Part shown: positions 17,617-27,436 of the stretch, piece by piece
Layout of the letters: each line of letters opens with the position of its first letter
Numbering within the stretch: position 1 is the first letter of the stretch
Assembly (NCBI GenBank): GCA_025057795.1
Contig: JANXEP010000039.1
Span: 111,603-175,602, forward strand
From: Candidatus Bathyarchaeota archaeon
Lineage (GTDB): Archaea; Thermoproteota; Bathyarchaeia; Bathyarchaeales; UBA233
Direction: 5' to 3'
DNA length: 64,000 nt
Made by a program: the position numbers and the translations under genes
Notes under the pieces: model-generated
Seen by the model: the letters and a program-made list of their open reading frames with translations, nothing else
Database searches by the model: none
What the model was told of the DNA's origin: nothing

Positions 17617-18909
17617 ATGACCGAAGTTGTGATCAAAGGAATGCAAACTCTAAGCGGCAACGTTGCTGCGCCACCCTCCAAGGCATACACACATAGAATT
17701 TTAATAGCCGCACTCCTGTCAAATGGAGTTTCAAGAATAGAAAACTACTTGGTCTCAGATGACACAACGGCAACGTTAAACGCCATAAAAGCCTTCGGAG
17801 CGGAAATCAAATATGGCGAAAATTTTCTGTTGATAGAAGGATCGGAGCGGCTTAAAACTCCAGAAAGGCCTGTGAACTGCGGAGAGTCCGGAGCCACCCT
17901 TCGCTTTATGATACCGGTGGCAGCCCTTGCTCCCGGAGACACAACCTTTATTATGGGACATTCATTAAGCAAAAGGCCTCTGACGCCGTTGCTTCAAAGC
18001 CTTGAACAACTTGGGGTGAAAACCCATTATCAAACTGGAGAATTATTCGTGAAAGTCCAAGGTGGAGGAATTAATGGCGGTAGGGCAACTTTAAGGGGGG
18101 ACATAAGCTCCCAATTTATCTCGGGCTTACTGTTTGCGTGCCCAATGGCCAGGGAAAATACCGAGATAGTTCTAACAACACCTATGGAGTCTAAAGGCTA
18201 CGTTCAAATGACAGAGGAAATCTTGAGCAAACATAATGTCAAGGTCTCCATTTCTGAAGATTTCAGGCGGTTAGAAGTACCATGCCATCAAAACTACAGC
18301 CCATGTGACCATGTAGTTCCGGGAGACTTCTCTTCCGCTGCCTATATTCTAGCAGCAGCCGCCATAACTTCTTCGAAGATTACGGTAGGAAACCTTGATT
18401 ACAAGACAAGGCAAGAAGACAAAGCAATTTTAAACATCCTCAAGAAGGCAGGCTTACATGTCAGAATAGGCGAGGGATTCGTTGAAGTTGAAGGCACGCT
18501 AAGCAGCCCTATCAGCGTAGATGCAAGAGACGTGCCAGACCTTGTTCCAGCATGCGCAGCCATAGCATGTTACGTTAATGGGATATCCAAAATTTATAAC
18601 GCCAAGAGACTCAGGTATAAGGAGTCTGACAGGCTAGAAGTCATCTACATGGAACTGAAAAAGATGGGCGCCGACATTATCATGAGCGAAGACAGTTTAA
18701 CCATAAAAGGTCCATGCTTAATGCATGGCGCAATAATAGACCCCCATAACGACCATAGGATTGCCATGGCTTGTGCCGCCGCAGCTTTGGGCGCCTCGGG
18801 CGAAACGAGAATTCTGAATGCAGAATGTGTGGGAAAATCTTATCCGACATTCTTTAGACATTTAAAGTTGTTGGGAGCGAATATTATTGGCGGGGAATTC
18901 GATAGGTAA
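17617..18909 (+). CDS. aroA: EPSP synthase
   Basis: 430 residues, two-domain enolpyruvyl transferase. PPSKAYTHR near the N-terminus, NCGESGATLRFM, RLRYKESDRL and the C-terminal PHNDHRIAMA are all at expected places. It joins shikimate 3-phosphate and PEP. It overlaps aroC by 23 bp. Length is normal. Confidence 0.95.
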   Translation: MTEVVIKGMQTLSGNVAAPPSKAYTHRILIAALLSNGVSRIENYLVSDDTTATLNAIKAFGAEIKYGENFLLIEGSERLKTPERPVNCGESGATLRFMIPVAALAPGDTTFIMGHSLSKRPLTPLLQSLEQLGVKTHYQTGELFVKVQGGGINGGRATLRGDISSQFISGLLFACPMARENTEIVLTTPMESKGYVQMTEEILSKHNVKVSISEDFRRLEVPCHQNYSPCDHVVPGDFSSAAYILAAAAITSSKITVGNLDYKTRQEDKAILNILKKAGLHVRIGEGFVEVEGTLSSPISVDARDVPDLVPACAAIACYVNGISKIYNAKRLRYKESDRLEVIYMELKKMGADIIMSEDSLTIKGPCLMHGAIIDPHNDHRIAMACAAAALGASGETRILNAECVGKSYPTFFRHLKLLGANIIGGEFDR

Positions 18910-20005
18910 AAGTTTTGTAGTAACATGTTTTGGCGAAAGCCATGGCAAATGTGTAGGCGTGGTTGTAGACGGATGCCCAGCGGGTTTACCCCTCTCCGAA
19001 AAAGACATTCAAGTGGAGTTGGATAAGAGGATACCGCCAAAACTCGAAATTGTTTCTGCGAGAATCGAAAAAGACGTTGTTGAAATCTTGTCAGGGGTTT
19101 TTGAGGACTTTACAACTGGCGCTCCAATATGCGCGCTTGTGTGGAATAAGGAGGCAGAACCATCCGACTACGAGGATATTAAAGACACGCCTAGACCAAG
19201 CCACGCCGATTATGCTGCTAGGATCAAATATGGAGGCTTTAACGATTATAGGGGCGGGGGAAGGTTTTCGGGCAGAATAACTGTGGCACTTGTGATGGCT
19301 GGCGCCATAGCTAAAAAGCTCCTAAAACTTTTCGGCGTGGAGGTTTTAGCTTATACAAAGGCTATAGGCAACGTGAAACTCTACAAGACGCCAGAGTTAG
19401 ACGAAATCCGAAGAAACACTTACTTAAGTGCTGTTAGATGCCCAGACCCAGCTTGCTCCAAGTCCATGGAAGAAGTCATTTTAAAGGCTAGAAGGGAAGG
19501 AGATAGTTTGGGAGGAATAGTTGAATGTGTTGCTGTAAACGTTCCAGTCGGGGTGGGCGACCCTATCTTTGACTCCTTAGACGCGGACATAGCCAAAATG
19601 CTTTTCAACGTACCTGCAGTTAAAGGCGTGGAGTTCGGCGTGGGATTTAAGGCTGCACAGCTGAAAGGATCTGAAAACAACGACGCATATGTTATTCGTG
19701 AAGGAAGGGTAGTAACTTTAACAAACAATGCTGGCGGGGTGCTAGGCGGCTTATCCACAGGCATGCCCATAACGATTAGAGTTGCCATAAAACCAACACC
19801 CTCCATCCCGAAGGAGCAGAAAACCGTCAACCTAGCGAGTATGAAGGAGACAACGATACGTGTTGGTGGAAGACACGATCCTTGCATAGTGCCAAAGGCT
19901 GTTCCAGTGCTAGAGTCAGCCTTAGCCATAGTTTTAGCTGACCACATGCTCCGCGAAGGCATCATTCCCAAAGTTTTAAGGAGAGGGGGAGGAAACATTG
20001 GATAA
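18887..20005 (+). CDS. aroC: Chorismate synthase
   Basis: 372 residues. It starts at TTG (MAGNSIGKSFVVTCFGESHG), inside the end of aroA; the MAGN start is typical of the family. The flavin/phosphate-binding signatures FGESHGKCVG, RPSHADYA, YRGGGRFSGR and GRHDPCIVPKA are present. It forms chorismate using reduced FMN. It overlaps aroQ by 8 bp. Confidence 0.95.
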   Translation: MAGNSIGKSFVVTCFGESHGKCVGVVVDGCPAGLPLSEKDIQVELDKRIPPKLEIVSARIEKDVVEILSGVFEDFTTGAPICALVWNKEAEPSDYEDIKDTPRPSHADYAARIKYGGFNDYRGGGRFSGRITVALVMAGAIAKKLLKLFGVEVLAYTKAIGNVKLYKTPELDEIRRNTYLSAVRCPDPACSKSMEEVILKARREGDSLGGIVECVAVNVPVGVGDPIFDSLDADIAKMLFNVPAVKGVEFGVGFKAAQLKGSENNDAYVIREGRVVTLTNNAGGVLGGLSTGMPITIRVAIKPTPSIPKEQKTVNLASMKETTIRVGGRHDPCIVPKAVPVLESALAIVLADHMLREGIIPKVLRRGGGNIG

Positions 20006-20288
20006 AATTGCAGAGCTTAGGGAGAAAATCGACGAGATTGACAATGAGATTCTCCGCCTACTAAAAGAGAGAAATGAGGTGTCTAAGCTCATCGGGGATA
20101 TAAAACGAAGCAAGGGAATGCCCATAAGAGATCAGGAAAGAGAAAGAGAAAAATATAGTCGCATACTTAAAAGGGCAGCTGAGCTTGGATTAAGTTTGGA
20201 GACTGTCAAAAACATTTACAAGAACATCATTGATATGAGCATACAAGCCCAAGAACAAAAGGGTAACGCGCATAATGCAAACTATTAA
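19998..20288 (+). CDS. aroQ: Chorismate mutase, AroQ type
   Basis: 96 residues, all-helical. LREKIDEIDNEILRLLKERNEV at the N-terminus, then IRDQEREREKYSRI: the arginines and lysines of the AroQ active site are in place. It is free-standing, not fused to TyrA or PheA. It converts chorismate to prephenate for the flanking tyrA and pheA. The start is TTG within the end of aroC. Confidence 0.92.
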   Translation: MDKIAELREKIDEIDNEILRLLKERNEVSKLIGDIKRSKGMPIRDQEREREKYSRILKRAAELGLSLETVKNIYKNIIDMSIQAQEQKGNAHNANY

Positions 20289-20321
20289 AGTATTTTAAGC
20301 CTCTAATAGAGTGAGCCAGGT

Positions 20322-21395
20322 ATGCTTTACGAGATTGCTGAAAAAGCAGCAAGACTTGAGAATGAGGGAAAGAAAATAATAAAGTTCAACATCGGAGACC
20401 CAGACCACCCCACCCCCAGAGAGATTGTTGAGGCTGCTTGCGAAGCCATGATCAGAGGAAAAACAAAGTACTCATCCTCCGCTGGCGAAAAAACTCTCAG
20501 AGAAGCTCTAGCAAGCATCCACGGCGTTTCAGAGGACAACGTAGTGATAACGGCGGGCTCAAAATGGGGGATTTTCGCAGCCATGTACTTGCTTTTGAGA
20601 AAAGGGGGAAACGTGATCGTCCCCACACCCTACTGGACGGCATACGATTTAATAGCCAAAACTTTGGGGGCTGAAGTAAGGCTTGTTAGAACAGAGCTTG
20701 AGTCAAACTGGGAGATAGACGTCGAGAAGCTTGAAGCGCTAATCGATAATGAAACAAGGGTTATTGTGCTTAACAACCCCCATAACCCCACATGCAAGGT
20801 CATAAGTGAGAAAACTGCTAGGGAAATTGTCCAAATAGCGGAAAAACATGATGTTACGGTTTTGTCAGACGAAGTTTACGCTGACATCAGCTTTGTGCAG
20901 ACAAAAAGCATTTTAGACATTAGCAACGACAATATCGTTGTTAAGAGCTTTTCAAAAACCTTCGCCATGACCGGGTGGAGGGTCGGCTACGTAATCGCAA
21001 AAAAAGAGTTAATCGACAAAATTGTGAAGTTGAACCAGATAACGCTAACCAACATCCCAGTGTTCATCCAAGAAGCCGCCCTAAAGGCGCTGGAGCTTAG
21101 ACATCAAATAATCCAAAAGGTTCGCGAGGAGTACCTTAAAAGGGCGGAATTAGCCTGCAAGATTCTTTCCGAGACGAATTTGAAGTTTTCAAAGCCCGAA
21201 GCACCCTTCTATCTTTTCCCTAAACTTGAAGGATTGGACTCGGAGGAATTCGCCTTTAAACTGCTTGAAAGAGGAGTCGCCATAACACCGGGAACAGCCT
21301 TCGGAGACTACAAAGAACATTTTAGATTATCGCTTACAGCGCCAGATGCAGATATAGAAATGGGATTAAGAATAATTGCTGAGGCTTTGAAATGA
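20322..21395 (+). CDS. Class I/II aminotransferase, probably aromatic/aspartate
   Basis: 357 residues, fold-type I. Seen: FNIGDPDHPTP, NNPHNPTCKV (Asn for PLP), SDEVYADISF and the PLP lysine in SFSKTFAMTGWR. The N-terminus is about ten residues shorter than relatives, but an in-frame stop lies just upstream, so ATG 20322 stands. Between aroQ and tyrA it most likely transaminates prephenate, phenylpyruvate or hydroxyphenylpyruvate. It overlaps tyrA by ATGA. An aspartate aminotransferase role cannot be excluded. Confidence 0.85.
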   Translation: MLYEIAEKAARLENEGKKIIKFNIGDPDHPTPREIVEAACEAMIRGKTKYSSSAGEKTLREALASIHGVSEDNVVITAGSKWGIFAAMYLLLRKGGNVIVPTPYWTAYDLIAKTLGAEVRLVRTELESNWEIDVEKLEALIDNETRVIVLNNPHNPTCKVISEKTAREIVQIAEKHDVTVLSDEVYADISFVQTKSILDISNDNIVVKSFSKTFAMTGWRVGYVIAKKELIDKIVKLNQITLTNIPVFIQEAALKALELRHQIIQKVREEYLKRAELACKILSETNLKFSKPEAPFYLFPKLEGLDSEEFAFKLLERGVAITPGTAFGDYKEHFRLSLTAPDADIEMGLRIIAEALK

Positions 21396-22270
21396 AGGTG
21401 GCGATAATAGGCGCTGGAAAAATGGGCAGATGGTTTGCCAGTTTCTTCCTCAAACAAGGATTCAGCGTTGTGGTTTCAGACAAAGACAAAGATAAACTTA
21501 GGAAAATATCCGAAGAGCTGAACGTGGAAACCGCCAGCAACATCGAAGCCGTTAAAAAAGCTCACAGAATCTTCGTATGCGTGCCTATTGAACGCTTTGA
21601 AGAGGTAATAGCGGAAATACATGCTCACTTTCGTCCAGGACAGGAAGTCCTCGACATATGCTCCATAAAGGAGCGCCCTATAGAAATAATGCACAAATAC
21701 ATAAAGAAAGGCGTTGTTTTAGGTACGCACCCCATGTTCGGCCCGGGCGCAAAAAGCATTGAAAAACAGAATTTTGTGCTCACTCCAACAAATGCTGAGG
21801 AGGAAAAGTTGGCGGAGGACTTTGGAAGGTGGCTGGAAAGCAAAGGAGCTAAAGTCTTCAAGATGTCCCCAAAAGAACATGATAAACTGATGTCCATGGT
21901 TATTGGCCTTCCATACTTTTTAAGTTTAGTAACCTGTGACACCATAATTAGCCACAGCAGTTTCACGGATGCAAAAAAGGTTTCTGGCGCCAGCTACAAG
22001 GTTCTATTAACTTTGGCTGAAGCCATAGCCTCCGAGGAAACCGATTTTTCAACAAGCCTACAAATGAATCTTCCAGAAGTCGATAAAATTGAAGAACTTT
22101 TTCTGAAAAAGGCCGCGGAATGGTTGGATCTTGTTAAGCGTAGAGACAGGGTAACCTTTGCATATAAGGTTGAGCAAATAAAAAATGCGCTTGGAAAAGC
22201 ATCCCCGAACTATCTTAAGTCTTACGAGGCTTTGTATAAAATGCTTGAAGCTCTCAAAAACGGAAATTAG
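21392..22270 (+). CDS. tyrA: Prephenate/arogenate dehydrogenase
   Basis: 292 residues. The NAD(P) motif is IIGAGKMGRWFA (residues 5-16); the catalytic-domain segment is GTHPMFGPGAKS. The C-terminal half is helical, as in archaeal TyrA. It oxidatively decarboxylates prephenate toward tyrosine. The last gene of the plus-strand aromatic operon, it runs tail to tail into pheA with a 17-bp overlap of coding ends. Confidence 0.92.
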   Translation: MKVAIIGAGKMGRWFASFFLKQGFSVVVSDKDKDKLRKISEELNVETASNIEAVKKAHRIFVCVPIERFEEVIAEIHAHFRPGQEVLDICSIKERPIEIMHKYIKKGVVLGTHPMFGPGAKSIEKQNFVLTPTNAEEEKLAEDFGRWLESKGAKVFKMSPKEHDKLMSMVIGLPYFLSLVTCDTIISHSSFTDAKKVSGASYKVLLTLAEAIASEETDFSTSLQMNLPEVDKIEELFLKKAAEWLDLVKRRDRVTFAYKVEQIKNALGKASPNYLKSYEALYKMLEALKNGN

Positions 22271-23090
22271 AATTTTCGATGGAAGCCGCCCTATAGGATC
22301 CCAAAACTTTTACAAAGTTCGTTTTATCTTTTATTGCTCCTAGAGCTTCTTGGCAATGTTTTTCGGTTCTGTGGCCCTCGAAGTCTAGATAGAAATTGTA
22401 TTCCCATGGCGTTTGCTTAGTCGGCCTCGACTCGATTTTGGTTAGGTTTATGTTTCTTACCGCGAACTCGCCTAAAACCCTGTATAAGGAGCCAGGGTAA
22501 GACTTTATAGAGAATATTATTGAAGTCTTATCTTTCCCAGTGTATGGTGCATCAACATTTGATAGTACGAAGAACCTTGTGTAATTGTTTGGCGAATCAC
22601 CTATGTCTCTGGCAAGTATGCCCATGCCATATATTTTTGCGGCTCTTTCGCTGGCTATAGCAGCAGCGCCCGCCAAACCTTCCTCTTTTATCATTTTAAC
22701 ACTGCCCGCGGTGTCGAAGGCGGGTATAATCTTACAGTTCAGCCTTTCAAGGAAAAGTCTGCATTGGGCTAAAGCTTGCGGGTGAGAGTAAACTGTTTTT
22801 ATTTCATCCAATTTTGTCCCTTCAGAAGCTATGAGGCAGTGAACTATCTTTATTATCACTTCGCCGCAGACTTTGAGGTCATGTGTCAGAAAGAGGTCAT
22901 ATGTTTGGGTTACGCTACCTTCAATGGAATTTTCAATGGGGACTACGCCGAATTCTGCCTCCCCATTTTCCACACGCTTGAAAACGTCTGAAAGATATCT
23001 GCACGGTTTAACTTCCACGGATGGACCAAAGTACGCGTAAACTGCGCTTTCGCTGTATGCGCCTATTTCCCCTTGAAAAGCCACACGCAT
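22254..23090 (-). CDS. pheA: Prephenate dehydratase with ACT domain
   Basis: 278 residues. PDT domain: FQGEIGAYSE at the N-terminus, VVPIENSIEGSV, and the NNYTRFFVLS segment ending it. An ACT domain follows with the ESRPTK phenylalanine-binding motif. It makes phenylpyruvate and is probably inhibited by phenylalanine. It begins four bases after leuA ends on the minus strand, so it may be the tail gene of the branched-chain operon rather than part of the aromatic one. Confidence 0.95.
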   Translation of the reverse strand: MRVAFQGEIGAYSESAVYAYFGPSVEVKPCRYLSDVFKRVENGEAEFGVVPIENSIEGSVTQTYDLFLTHDLKVCGEVIIKIVHCLIASEGTKLDEIKTVYSHPQALAQCRLFLERLNCKIIPAFDTAGSVKMIKEEGLAGAAAIASERAAKIYGMGILARDIGDSPNNYTRFFVLSNVDAPYTGKDKTSIIFSIKSYPGSLYRVLGEFAVRNINLTKIESRPTKQTPWEYNFYLDFEGHRTEKHCQEALGAIKDKTNFVKVLGSYRAASIENSNFRF

Positions 23091-23094
23091 ATTC

Positions 23095-24612
23095 CTATTT
23101 CCCCGGCAGCCGCCTTTTTAATAAGCACCTGTTTATTCCTTCTATCATAGCCTCCACGCTTGCCCTTACAATGTCTTCGTTAACGGCCCTCGCTGATACA
23201 ATGTTTCCGCTTTTGTCTTCAACCTTCACTATTACTTCAGCAACAGCGTCCGAGCCTCCCGTCAAGGCTTCGAGGCGGTATTCGCTAAGTTTAACGTCTA
23301 CGAGGGCGCTTGTGACCTTCTGTATTGCCTTGATGGCAGCGTCAACGGGGCCGACGCCTGTTTCTGTTGAGATATATTCTTTATCGCCTATTTTTAGCTT
23401 GACGGTTGCTGTTGGGATGGTGTTGATTCCCGTTACAACGGTTAACCCGCTTAAATCAACCACCCGCTCTTCCTTGACAATCTCACCCATAACCGCCCTA
23501 GCTATGGCCATCAAATCAGCGTCTGTCACGATTTTACCCTTATCTCCCAACTCCTTGACCCTTTTTACAATCATTTTTAGCTGCTCTTTCGTAGGGTGTA
23601 TTCCCACCTCTTCAAGCTGAGCTTTGATTCCATGTCTACCCGCTAGTTTACCCGCCTCAAGGCGTCTTCTTCGTCCAACGATTTCAGGGGTTATGGGTTC
23701 AAAGGTTAGAGGCTCAACTGTCACGCCGCGGGTGTGTATACCTGACTTGTGGGAGAAGGCGTTTTCGCCAACTATAGCCTTGTTAGGCGGTATTGGAATT
23801 CCAGTCAGCCTAGAAACAAGCTTAGACGTGCTGTAAAGTAGCCTAGTGTTTATCCCCGTCTTATACTTGTATAGGGCGTTGAGAGCCATGACAACCTCTT
23901 CAAGGGCCGCGTTCCCAGCCCTTTCGCCTATTCCGTTAACGGTTACGTGAACTTGGGTTGCTCCCGCTTCGACTCCTGCAAGCGAGTTAGCCACAGCCAT
24001 GCCGAAATCGTTATGGCAGTGGACACTTATTGGAACCTTCACCACGCTTCTTATTTCCCCGATAAGGTTTTTCATGTGCCCAGGAATCATCACCCCGACA
24101 GTATCAGGTATGTTTATTCTGTCGGCACCTGCTTCTTCAGCCGCCTTGCAAATTTCCTTTAAAAACTCCATTTCGGCTCTTGTAGCGTCCATGGGTGAGA
24201 ACTCGCATATTAAACCATGGTCTTTAACATACTCTACTGAGTCAACGGTTGCTTTAAGTACTTGTTCATGTGTCGAGTTTAAAGCATGTTTTATTTGGAT
24301 GTCGGAGACGGAGACAAAGGTGTGAACTGAGTTCACTTCGCATTGGATGGCTGAGTCTATATCTTCCCGCGTGGTTCTGGCGAGGGCGCATATTTCAGCC
24401 TTCAAACCAGCCTTAGCTATAGCCTTTACAGCTTCTTTCTCCCCTTCAGAAGACATTGGGGAGCCAGCTTCAATTACATCTACTCCTAACATGTCCAGTT
24501 GACGTGCTATCTCAACTTTCTCATCTATGCTCAAAGACACGCCTGGGGTTTGTTCCCCATCACGAAGGGTTGTGTCAAATATGCGGATATAAACTTGTTT
24601 TTGCTTCATCAT
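23095..24612 (-). CDS. leuA: 2-isopropylmalate synthase
   Basis: 505 residues: HMGL-type TIM barrel with FDTTLRDGEQTPGV (residues 12-25), the metal-binding HCHNDFG and the NGIGERAGN motif, then a C-terminal LeuA dimer/regulatory domain (GGSDAVAEVIVKVED). It condenses acetyl-CoA with 2-oxoisovalerate. I assign LeuA here and CimA to the 30843 gene because segments such as SVHTFVSVSD and INIPDTVGVMIP resemble the methanogen LeuA pattern as I remember it, and because leuB-leuD-leuC lie directly upstream in the operon. Confidence 0.82.
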   Translation of the reverse strand: MMKQKQVYIRIFDTTLRDGEQTPGVSLSIDEKVEIARQLDMLGVDVIEAGSPMSSEGEKEAVKAIAKAGLKAEICALARTTREDIDSAIQCEVNSVHTFVSVSDIQIKHALNSTHEQVLKATVDSVEYVKDHGLICEFSPMDATRAEMEFLKEICKAAEEAGADRINIPDTVGVMIPGHMKNLIGEIRSVVKVPISVHCHNDFGMAVANSLAGVEAGATQVHVTVNGIGERAGNAALEEVVMALNALYKYKTGINTRLLYSTSKLVSRLTGIPIPPNKAIVGENAFSHKSGIHTRGVTVEPLTFEPITPEIVGRRRRLEAGKLAGRHGIKAQLEEVGIHPTKEQLKMIVKRVKELGDKGKIVTDADLMAIARAVMGEIVKEERVVDLSGLTVVTGINTIPTATVKLKIGDKEYISTETGVGPVDAAIKAIQKVTSALVDVKLSEYRLEALTGGSDAVAEVIVKVEDKSGNIVSARAVNEDIVRASVEAMIEGINRCLLKRRLPGK

Positions 24613-24630
24613 CTCTCCCCCAAATAAACT

Positions 24631-25662
24631 TCAAGAAAGTTTAATTTCATCAGCAATTGCTTCGGCCATCTCTATAGTTGTAGCTTCTCCCCCTAGATCT
24701 GGAACCACCATCCCCTTTTGCAGCACTCTAACAATGGCATCCTCTATGGACTTTGAGGCGGCTAAGCATTTTGGGTCTCGATATTGTTCACCAAGCCATT
24801 CAAGCATCATCTTGGCCGCCAGAATCATGGAACACGGATTTGCCGTGTGCTTCCCCGCCCTTGTTGGGGCTGAGCCGTGGATGGGTTCAAAAATGGCGAA
24901 ATTGTCCCCTACGTTAGCCCCAGGAGCCATGCCCAAACCTCCAACAAGTTGGGCAGCCTCATCTGAGAGGATGTCGCCAAACATGTTTGTGGTGACTATG
25001 ACATCGTATTCTTGTGGAGATTTTATTAATCGCATGGCAGCCGCGTCAACATATTGCTCCTCAAAGGTTACTTCGGGATATTGTTTGGCTACCTCTCTGC
25101 AGACGCTTGCAAAAAGCCCGCAAGTCACCCGCATAACATTTGCCTTATGAATAGCCGTAACCTTTCTCTTCATGTTTCGCCTCCTGGCAATTTCAAAAGC
25201 TTTCCTAGCTATTCTTTCTGAACCCCGCCTTGTGATAACCCGCATGCATACGGCGGTATTATCGTCTATCGAAAATTCCAACCCTCGGTAAACATCTTCA
25301 GTATTTTCCCTAACAAAGACGAAGTCAATATCCGGTCTTAAGGCTTGAACCGAGGGATAAGCCTTGATAGGCCGTATATTCGCGTAAAGATCAAACATCA
25401 ACCTAAGCTTAACTATAACGTCAGCCGCAGTTTCACCAACAGGCCCCTTAAGGCATGTGTGTGAACTTTTTATTTCGCGAAGAGTGTCTTCGGGCAGAGC
25501 TACACCTATTTTTTTAAAACATTCATCTCCAGCCTCCGCTTGAACAAATTTCATGAACAAACCAAACTTTTCCTGAACAGCATATAAAACCTTTAAAGTG
25601 GCGTCCGTCAGTTCAGGACCTATGCCATCGCCCGGAATAACAACTATTTTGTATAACCCCAT
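24631..25662 (-). CDS. leuB: 3-isopropylmalate dehydrogenase
   Basis: 343 residues, beta-decarboxylating dehydrogenase family. IPGDGIGPE at the N-terminus, FVRENTEDVYRG for substrate choice, the catalytic Lys/Asp segments AIHKANVM and GDILSDEAAQ, and EPIHGSAP near the C-terminus. The same enzyme probably also serves 3-methylmalate in the citramalate route to isoleucine, since no second copy is present. It overlaps leuD by 19 bp. Confidence 0.9.
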   Translation of the reverse strand: MGLYKIVVIPGDGIGPELTDATLKVLYAVQEKFGLFMKFVQAEAGDECFKKIGVALPEDTLREIKSSHTCLKGPVGETAADVIVKLRLMFDLYANIRPIKAYPSVQALRPDIDFVFVRENTEDVYRGLEFSIDDNTAVCMRVITRRGSERIARKAFEIARRRNMKRKVTAIHKANVMRVTCGLFASVCREVAKQYPEVTFEEQYVDAAAMRLIKSPQEYDVIVTTNMFGDILSDEAAQLVGGLGMAPGANVGDNFAIFEPIHGSAPTRAGKHTANPCSMILAAKMMLEWLGEQYRDPKCLAASKSIEDAIVRVLQKGMVVPDLGGEATTIEMAEAIADEIKLS

Positions 25663-26165
25663 TTTTTAGCCATCCTCGACCTTAAATTTTCTATCAATCC
25701 GCCATCCGACAATATTTCTAGTATAAATGGAGGAAGTTTAGCTGATTGGCAGATTGTGCCTTTTGAAAGGTTTTCTATCACGCCATTTTCAAGATCCACA
25801 GATAAATCATCCCCATCATCAACATTGCTCGATATTCCAGAGCATTCGACGACGGGCAGACCTATGTTTATGGCGTTTCTGTAAAATATCCTGGCAAAGG
25901 ATTCAGCAACTACACATCTGACGCCAGCATATTTTAGCGCGATTGGCGCTTGTTCTCTACTGGAACCGCACCCAAAGTTTCTTCCGGCAACCAAAATCAC
26001 GCCTGCTTTGGCTTTCGCGGCAAACGTTGAATCGAGACCCTCCATGGCATGCCGTGCTAGCTCATTTGGATCTATATAAACCAAATATTTGGCGGGCAAT
26101 ATTACGTCAGTGTCTACATTGTCGCCGAATTTAGTCGCTTTTCCATAGACTTTCGTGATCCTCAA
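25644..26165 (-). CDS. leuD: 3-isopropylmalate dehydratase, small subunit
   Basis: 173 residues, swivel domain. The substrate-recognition loop is YLVY (residues 27-30), the pattern described for isopropylmalate/citraconate isomerases. [12 protein letters not shown] is the small-subunit signature. The TTG start follows the leuC TGA directly, with GAGGG nine bases upstream. It pairs with leuC. Confidence 0.93.
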   Translation of the reverse strand: MRITKVYGKATKFGDNVDTDVILPAKYLVYIDPNELARHAMEGLDSTFAAKAKAGVILVAGRNFGCGSSREQAPIALKYAGVRCVVAESFARIFYRNAINIGLPVVECSGISSNVDDGDDLSVDLENGVIENLSKGTICQSAKLPPFILEILSDGGLIENLRSRMAKKWGYTK

Positions 26166-27407
26166 TCATAAATCCCTCGGATCTGTGATTTTACCAGTTA
26201 GAGCAGAGGCAGCCACAGTTGCGGGAGAAGCTAAATAAACGTGAGCCTTTGTACTGCCCATCCTTCCGATAAAGTTTCTATTAGAAGAACTTATGCAAAC
26301 CTCATCGGCCGCCAATATTCCAAGATGGCCACCGAGGCACGGGCCGCAAGTGGGATTGCAGACCACTGCACCAGCCTTGAGAAATATTTCTACAAGCCCC
26401 TCTTTCAAAGCTTGCATGTAAATTTCCCTCGAGGCAGGAATAACCAGCAGCCTTGTCCGCTTATTAACCTTTTTACCCTTCAAGATTTGCGCTGCCAAAC
26501 GTAGATCTTCAATCCGCCCATTTGTACACGAGCCGATGAAAGCTTGATCAACACCGACTCCAGCTACTTCACGCACGTTTTTCACATTGTCCACCGAATG
26601 AGGACATGCCACTTGAGGCTCTAGATTGGCTGCATCGATCTCTAAAATTTTTTCGTATTGAGCGTTAGAGTCGCTTTTTAGCGGCTCAGCAGAATTAATG
26701 TTAAGGTAGCTCAGCGTAGTTTCATCGGGTTCCACGATGCCGTTTTTAGCGCCCATCTCCACAACCATGTTACACATGGTCATTCGGCCGTCCATACTCA
26801 TGTCACGTATTGTGGAACCGGAAAACTCGATACTTTTGTATATGGCGCCGTCTGCGCCGATTTCGCCGATAATATGCAGAATCAAGTCTTTGGGGGTAAC
26901 CAGCTTTTTTAAGGCTCCTTCCACGTTTATTTTTATTGCTTCCGGAACCTTTAACCATATGCCTCCAGTAGCGAATACGGCCGCTGCCTCCGTTGAACCT
27001 ATTCCCGTCGCGAAGGCTCCAAGAGCCCCATACATGCATGTGTGGGAGTCAGCTCCCACAATGAGGCCGCCTGGCTTCACGTAACCCTTCTCCACCATAA
27101 CTTGGTGGCATACTCCCTCGCCTACATCATAAAACCCTTCTATTCCCTGCTCCCAAGCAAAGTTCCGCATGATCTTGTGAAGTTCAGCCGCCCTCTCGGA
27201 ACTTGCCGGAGCCAAATGGTCTAAAACAATAACTATCCTTTTGTTGTCCCAAACGCGGGAAACGCCTATTTTCTTGAAAGCTTCAACTGCCAACGGACCT
27301 GTTAAATCATTAACCATAACCACATCGACTTTAGCCTCCACTATCTCTTTGGGGGCAACCTCTTTTTTTCCAGAAGCTTTTGCCAGAATTTTCTCCGTTA
27401 TATTCAT
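26166..27407 (-). CDS. leuC: 3-isopropylmalate dehydratase, large subunit
   Basis: 413 residues from ATG 27407, preceded by AAAGG; a TTG 15 bases upstream is possible. Aconitase-family large subunit: GEGVCHQVMVEKG, GADSHTCMYGALG, and [4Fe-4S] cysteines in GSCTNGR and CNPTCGPCLGGH. With LeuD it isomerises 2- to 3-isopropylmalate and probably (R)-citramalate. Its paralogue at 58312 starts with the similar EKILAKAS. Confidence 0.93.
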   Translation of the reverse strand: MNITEKILAKASGKKEVAPKEIVEAKVDVVMVNDLTGPLAVEAFKKIGVSRVWDNKRIVIVLDHLAPASSERAAELHKIMRNFAWEQGIEGFYDVGEGVCHQVMVEKGYVKPGGLIVGADSHTCMYGALGAFATGIGSTEAAAVFATGGIWLKVPEAIKINVEGALKKLVTPKDLILHIIGEIGADGAIYKSIEFSGSTIRDMSMDGRMTMCNMVVEMGAKNGIVEPDETTLSYLNINSAEPLKSDSNAQYEKILEIDAANLEPQVACPHSVDNVKNVREVAGVGVDQAFIGSCTNGRIEDLRLAAQILKGKKVNKRTRLLVIPASREIYMQALKEGLVEIFLKAGAVVCNPTCGPCLGGHLGILAADEVCISSSNRNFIGRMGSTKAHVYLASPATVAASALTGKITDPRDL

Positions 27408-27436
27408 GGAGGAACCTTTCAAGATTTTAGAAGCTA

